From contig JAUIRK010000945.1 of the NCBI GenBank assembly GCA_030549495.1, forward strand, positions 889,501 to 953,500: a stretch of DNA of 64,000 bases. Direction: 5' to 3'. The position numbers and the translations under genes were made by a program. Below the pieces are notes generated by a model. The model saw only the letters and a program-made list of their open reading frames with translations, made no database searches and was not told the origin of the DNA. The DNA comes from Nectonema munidae (lineage: Eukaryota; Nematomorpha; Nectonematoida; Nectonematidae). Positions 58,778 to 64,000 of this stretch are shown here, one piece after another (position 1 is the first letter of the stretch; each line of letters begins with the position of its first letter).

Positions 58778-60574
58778 GCCTTACTTTTTTTTTACAATTG
58801 GAAAATTATGTTAAAATATTAAATTTAAAATTTAGCGAGTATTGAAACTTGTTAGGTATCGCAAAATCGAAAATAAATTGTTTTGTATTTCCAAAAAAAT
58901 GTCATTTTTGTATGTTTATTTAATCATAGTTTTAAAAAAATATAATAAGTTTATTTATACAATGATATACAAATATAAATATTAAAAAAACATTTCAAAA
59001 ATATTTTAAATCCTTGTAATCATTTCTAACAAAAGTTTTTTCTAAATTTATTGAAAAGATTGTTTTCTGCACCAGATGAACTGTAAATTTCTGTAGCTTC
59101 CCAAATTTTTCTTAACATAATTTCTCCAATATGATGTCTACAGGGGCACCAAAGAAGTGGTCTTCCTAATTTGCTTTGAATTTAAACACTGCCGATAAAC
59201 GTCCAGTGTTTAGACTTGTGGTGTCAAAGACCATTGTTTTCACAAATTCTCTGCAATCCCAATTTTCAAGCTAATCAACAGACGCCTTTGAAAGAATATC
59301 TCCTCTTTTGTTTTTTTTTTAAAAAAGCTATTAATGGCACGCCAAGCAATTTGATCAATTTCATTGTTTGAAACAACCACAGGCATCCGCTCTTCGTAAT
59401 GAAACTTGCTTTTCAATGTTGGAAGCAGCTTTCCATCCCAATGCAAGTTTAAGAATGTTTTTGGCGTCCAAGAACTTTTAATTTTTTCAGCAGTTTTTCC
59501 TATGTGGGTGAAACATTTTTTCTTACAAATGTAGAAACTACGTTATCTTTTTTTAAAATGTCATGTGGTACAAAAATGTTTGTTCCACTCTTTTTATTAC
59601 ACCTTTTGTGAGATCTTTTGCTTGAAGTATCGATGTTTTCTTCCAACTTATCGCAATCTTCACTTTCTAAACATTCTCTTTCGAAACTAATATTGCTTTT
59701 CTTTTTACCACAAACTTTTTGTTTTTTCTTTCTTTTCTCACTTAATGAAAAACTTTTTGCATCTACACCACTGTAGGAAGAGTTTTCTCTATCATTAATC
59801 ATCTTTTCTAAAAAAAATATCCTCATCAATCTCTCTTTTTTCAAATGTTGTTTTTCCATTTTTCATCTTTTTCATTTTTTGTAAAACATCTCTTGGCCAA
59901 AAAGGCATTGTTTGTGTTAGTTTATTTTTGAATTCTTCAAACTTTACTATTGTGTGGATCATCAACTCTAATTTTTTTTTTTTTATATTCTGACGCATAA
60001 ATTAAAATCTGATAAATCTTGTTTTCTGCTATTGTAGGTATATTTGCTTTTTGATAGTGCTTCATGACTTTTAACAACTTTTTTCGAACTGAGAATACTT
60101 ATTTTTGGATTTTTAGAATAATCTTCTCTAAACTTCTTCATAAAACTAAGATAGCATAACAAAATTTGTTGAAACGTAGGAAGTCTGCAACCGATGATAG
60201 TTAAATGAGTAAATCCAGGAATATTGCCCAAAAAATGATAATTTTTACTTGAATTTCTTGTATTCATAATTTTGCAAAAACCTAATCTAGCTACACTTTT
60301 CATAATGACCTAACTTTATTAATTTTTTTCAAAAAAAGTGAAATAAAGTTTATTTTTATTTATTTGTGTTTTATTTATTCTTAAAAACTTACTTTTAATA
60401 AAAGAATTTTTGTATAATGTACAAAATATAAAATATTTATTAACGCCATCTATAATTTAAAAATTAAAAATGATTTTTTATTTTTTTCTTTGCACGACCT
60501 AAACATAATTTTTTTCAAATTTTTTTTAAATGCTAATTTATGATTCATAATACAGCTCTGAAAAAAAGTAAGGC
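58778..60574 (-). mobile_element. hAT-like element with 14-bp inverted ends, decayed transposase
   Basis: GCCTTACTTTTTTT at 58778-58791 is perfectly inverted at 60561-60574. Between them the minus strand encodes pieces of a transposase: HLTIIGCRLPTFQQILLCYL (the CRLPT N-terminal block common in one arthropod-type hAT group), a Lys-rich middle (59500-59998) and MHWDGKLLPTLKSKF with ERMPVVVSNNEIDQ (the first catalytic Asp region). Frames are broken and the second half of the enzyme is missing. No 8-bp duplication is evident. Confidence 0.6.
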
Positions 60575-60603
60575 ATGCTCTGAAAATCTTGGGGCATTGG
60601 CAA

Positions 60604-60637
60604 CAGCCTAAGGGGGGTGGGGGGGGGGGGGGGGGGC
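60604..60637. repeat. Long poly-G run
   Basis: An almost pure G tract of about 25-30 bases, immediately left of the Penelope-like element. It may be a real homopolymer or an assembly weak point. Confidence 0.8.
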
Positions 60638-60654
60638 TGATATAAATATATTTA

Positions 60655-62555
60655 GATTTGAAATAATTTTATATAGATTTGAATAAATACCCCTATTTTT
60701 ATGGTCTCCCGAAAATACACAAAGAAGATACACCTTTGCGCCCAATTATAATTTGTATATCATCTCCTTTTTATCAAATTTCAAAACTTCTTGCTAAAAC
60801 ACTACAATGCTATATAAATGATAGCCATTTTTCTGTAAAAAATTCAACTGTCTTTGTTGAAAAAATGTCCACCGTTGAACTTAAAGAAGTTACGACGTTT
60901 CTTCACTGTTCACGTCTATTCCAATAAATTTGGCAATTGAAATTGTGGAGAACAAACTAATTCAAAAGAAGCATAATGAAAAACTACAGGTTTCTTATGT
61001 ACTCATAACATACTAACTTTACTTAAATTGATATTTCACAATAACTTTTTCAAATTTGACAATCGTATATATCATCAAATAAATGGAGTACCGATGGGAA
61101 ATCCCTTGAGCCCTATTATAGCAAATTTAAGAACGGAACATTTAGAAAACGAACTGAAAAAGAGTTGTAATTTTTTTCCAAAAGTGTATTATAGATATAT
61201 TGACGATATATTTGTAATAATTGATTCTAAGAAGATTGAAATGTTTTTAGAAGAATTGAACAAAGTTTTTGTATCTATTAATTTCACCCATGAGATTGAA
61301 AAAAATTCCAAGCTGTCTTTTTTGGATACATTGATAATAAGAAAAAACAAATTCCTAAAGTTTAAAGTTTATTATAAGCCGACACACACATATAAATACT
61401 TAGATTTTTTGTCAAGTCATGAATATAATCATAAAGTTTCAGTGGGTACAGCATTGTATAGGAGAGCGTACCAAATTGTATCAGAACAAAATGACAAAAA
61501 TGATGAAATCAAGAACGTCACTACAGCTTTGAAAGAAAATAATTTTGATGATAAAACAATTAAGAAATCTCAATTTATTGCCAAAAGTTCTTTGTTTGAA
61601 AAATTTCAGGAAGCTATATTTTGACATGATTTTCACAAAACTTTTATTTTGAATAAGCCTAAACAAATGAGGATAAATATACCTTATGATGAACTTTTTT
61701 ACAAAAAGTTAAAAAGAGTTTTAACATTGCATAATATTATGGTAACGGCAAAACCCAACCGATCTTTGACATCTTTTTTTCCAAATGATAATAACCAAAG
61801 GAACAGGGATATTTTGAACTCTAAAAATGTTATATACCAAATAAAGTGTAATAATTGTGAAGCAATATATATTGGATGTACGACGCAAATGTTGAAACAG
61901 AGAATAAGTCAACACAAAAGTGTCATAAACTATCAAAAAAAGTCAAATTCTATTATAAGGCCAAACACATTTCAAAACAAAATGGTAGAACATATGATCA
62001 CAAAAAATCATGAGTTCGACTGAGTGAATATATTATACAAATGTCCATCTTATAATCTGGAATTTTATGAAGCTGTATTCTCTCTCAAAAATAAAAATTC
62101 AATCAATGAACACATTGAAATATCCCCAATTTATCATCACTTGCTGCTAAAGTAACTTCATCGGTACCCGCATATACATATTTTATTATTATATACGCAT
62201 GCATAGTATCCACTCCCCATATGACACATTGAAACGTACACATCTTTATACTGATACAATATATTTTCACACATTATGATTGTTTCTTTTTCACACATAT
62301 CTTTATTCCAACACAATATATTCTCACACATATAATTGGCAATTCTTTGTTTACTTTCATCATAAGCATACATATAATATACACACACACATATACCCAC
62401 TACATTCACAAGTTTTTTCGCAATGTAAGAATATTTTAAATTTTATATGTGACTTTGTTTCTATATTTTCGTTGTATTTAGACTTGATAAAGGTGTGAGA
62501 CAACAACGAAATTAATTGTAATTTTAATAAAACATTTTCCGAAGCGTTCACGTTT
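60655..62555 (+). mobile_element. Penelope-like retroelement, broken
   Basis: The reverse transcriptase starts at about 60680 (YFYGLPKIHKEDTPLRPI) and continues with GVPMGNPLSPIIANL, YYRYIDDIFVII, LSFLDTLIIRK and YYKPTHTYKYLDFLSSHEYNHK, a run characteristic of Penelope-like elements. A GIY-YIG-type endonuclease follows (NVIYQIKCNNCEAIYIGCTT, LKQRISQHKS). The non-coding 3' region ends with CTTGATAAAGG...ACGAAATTAATT and AATAAAACATTTT. It looks 5'-truncated near the G run and has a few breaks. Confidence 0.85.
62216..62340. repeat. Imperfect direct duplication in the Penelope-like 3' region
   Basis: ATCTTTATACTGATACAATA... (about 62242) is repeated as ATCTTTATTCCAACACAATA... (about 62300), each followed by TATT(T/C)TCACACAT. 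Confidence 0.55.
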
Positions 62556-62853
62556 TTCAAATTTAAGCAATATTTAGATAAGGAGTTACTTTTCAATCAG
62601 CACGCGCATCATAATTATTTCTTTCCTCCCATCACCATTAGCAATAAATTAGAAACCTAAAATTTGCCTGCGTATAAAAATCGTTTTTAATTCAAATTAA
62701 GATATCGTGTGATTATTCTGGTTGTTAAGCGATTCGAAGCAAACAACTCTTTGATGCATGAAGCAGGCCTTACCCAGTATTATATAAGCGTCTCATATTT
62801 TGAATGTCAATCATTTACTTTAAATTTTAGGGATCAATGCTCTTCTTTTTCTG
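62556..62853 (+). other. 5' region of the SLC6 gene
   Basis: TATATAAGCG near 62781 could be a TATA element. A splice-acceptor-like TTTACTTTAAATTTTAG ends at 62830, so the ATG at 62854 may be preceded by a 5' exon that I cannot locate. Confidence 0.4.
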
Positions 62854-64000
62854 ATGGAAGACAGTATCACTGTAAAGGTCGCGCCTTCAACAACACGTGC
62901 TTTCTGGTCCAGTCACGTGGAGTTTGTTCTATGCTGCATAGGCTTTTCCATTGGCCTCGGCAACATATGGCGTTTTCCTTACGTTGCGTACGTTAATGGC
63001 GGAGGTGCCTTTCTGCTTTCTTACATTGCAATGCTTGTTCTCATCGGATTTCCTTTGTACTTTATGGAATTGAGTTTGGGGCAATTAACGGGACTTGGTC
63101 CTCCTAAATGCTACAAAATTTGTCCAGTGATAAAGGGCGTAGGCTGGGCCCAAATATTCACTCAAATATTCATCTCCATATACTACAACTGCATCATGGC
63201 GTTCGCCCTCTTTTACATGTTTGCTTGTCTTCAGCCCAAACTTCCTTGGATGTTCTGTTCAAATGCCTACAACACTGCCAATTGCAGTGATATCAGCCAT
63301 CGATCAACAGACAGCACGTATGCCTCCCTCAACGCAACCAACGTGACATCGTCAGCAACATCATACTTCACCAGCCCAAGTGATGAATACTGGAACAACT
63401 ATGTCATCCAATCGCACTTATCCACTGGAATCAACGATTTAGGCGGCCTCAATTATCGCTTGTTGGGTGCCAACTTGATCTCCTGGCTCTTCATCTTCCT
63501 GTGTCTTAGTAGAGGCATCAGTTCTATCGGCAAAATTGCGTACGTCACATCAACTCTTCCCTTTGTTCTTCTGATTATTTTGCTGGGGCGTGGCTTGACC
63601 CTTTCTGGAGCCATCAACGGCATCAGATACTTCCTATATCCTGAGTGGACCAAGCTGATGAACATCAAAGTTTGGAATGCCGCGATAAGCCAAGCATTCT
63701 TCTCTTTGGGCATAGGCTGGGGCTGCTTGATTTCCTTCTCCTCCTACAATCACTTCAACTATAACTGCTACAACGACTCTCTTCTCATCAGTGTATTGGA
63801 TACGGTCGTTAGTTTGGCAGCCGGCTTAATCAACTTCTCTGTTCTCGGCTTCATGGCCCAAAAGTTGAAGAAGAACATCAGCCAGGTTACCAGTAAATCA
63901 ATTGGCCTGGCCTTCATCGTGTACCCTGAAGCGCTTGGAACACTGCCCTTGCCTCAGTTGTGGTCCTTTCTTTTCTTCACCATGCTCTACAATTTGGGAT
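62854..64000 (+). CDS. SLC6-family Na+/Cl- dependent transporter, 5' part, runs off the window
   Basis: An uninterrupted frame of 382 codons from ATG 62854 to the window end. TM1 begins at about residue 22 and contains GFSIGLGNIWRFPY, the sodium-site signature. The Gly at the monoamine-Asp position argues for an amino-acid-type substrate. Then GFPLYFMELSLGQ (TM2), LPWMFCSNAYNTANC with the canonical C-x8-C disulfide of extracellular loop 2, sequons NCS, NAT and NVT, GRGLTLSGAINGIRYFLYP, SQAFFSLGIGWGCLISFSSY (TM6), NCYNDSLLISVLD, and VYPEALGTLPLPQLWSFLFF (TM7-8). The N-terminus is short (about 20 residues before TM1), so either this is the start or an upstream exon joins at 62831, where the frame is also open. 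There is no intron in 1.15 kb. Base composition is clearly GC-richer than the surroundings. The C-terminal third lies outside the window. Confidence 0.95.
   Translation, partial: MEDSITVKVAPSTTRAFWSSHVEFVLCCIGFSIGLGNIWRFPYVAYVNGGGAFLLSYIAMLVLIGFPLYFMELSLGQLTGLGPPKCYKICPVIKGVGWAQIFTQIFISIYYNCIMAFALFYMFACLQPKLPWMFCSNAYNTANCSDISHRSTDSTYASLNATNVTSSATSYFTSPSDEYWNNYVIQSHLSTGINDLGGLNYRLLGANLISWLFIFLCLSRGISSIGKIAYVTSTLPFVLLIILLGRGLTLSGAINGIRYFLYPEWTKLMNIKVWNAAISQAFFSLGIGWGCLISFSSYNHFNYNCYNDSLLISVLDTVVSLAAGLINFSVLGFMAQKLKKNISQVTSKSIGLAFIVYPEALGTLPLPQLWSFLFFTMLYNLG

Noticed and set aside
62709-62996. Plus-strand frame overlapping the SLC6 start
   Set aside because: A different frame from the transporter, with no motif of its own; a shadow of the SLC6 exon.

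Overview
The window is a piece of a nuclear genome from an AT-rich invertebrate animal; I cannot name the species. The evidence is spliced genes with GT..AG introns, a single SLC6-family neurotransmitter transporter exon, and many animal-type mobile elements: hAT, piggyBac, pogo-like, non-LTR LINE, Penelope-like and tRNA-derived SINE. Most of the sequence is AT-rich non-coding DNA and old transposon remains. I saw no rRNA gene, no convincing tRNA gene and no CRISPR array. I recognised no LTR retrovirus-like or Polinton-like element.

Left part (1-13.3 kb): a decayed hAT transposon, an unclassified inverted-repeat element, a LINE tail, then a four-exon host gene (5721-13115, + strand). Its exons are short, so a single-frame view misses it. 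It has a TATA box, a signal-peptide exon ending at a consensus GTAAGT donor, three phase-1 introns, and an AATAAA signal after the stop. It predicts a 254-residue secreted glycoprotein of no family I know.

Middle (13.3-30.9 kb): a transposon graveyard. It includes a decayed LINE (14.46-15.72 kb), a decayed hAT transposase next to it, a complete SINE with a 13-bp target duplication (20.5 kb), a 152-bp hAT MITE with a perfect 8-bp target duplication (21.9 kb), and a pogo-like MITE (22.3 kb). A 2.27-kb hAT element (25.7-28.0 kb) sits inside the coding region of a minus-strand LINE with a perfect 8-bp duplication.

Central array (30953 to about 58018): six tandem copies of a composite unit of about 4.0 kb, the most striking object here. 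Each unit starts at a TTAA with a 263-bp piggyBac-like MITE. It then carries a hAT-like inverted-repeat element that holds a LINE fragment and Penelope-like end fragments, and finally about 1.9 kb of non-transposon DNA with a tRNA-type SINE. On the minus strand this last part contains two or three exon-like segments (48 nt, 135 nt and 117 nt, all phase 0) with splice signals. A possible terminal exon lies just outside the array at 30336-30464. Unit 4 is split by a 2.85-kb piggyBac transposon at a TTAA site. Diagnostic differences suggest that the array grew stepwise from left to right.

Right part (58-64 kb): a decayed hAT-like transposase between 14-bp inverted repeats, a Penelope-like element with reverse transcriptase and GIY-YIG endonuclease, and the start of an SLC6 transporter gene that runs off the window end.
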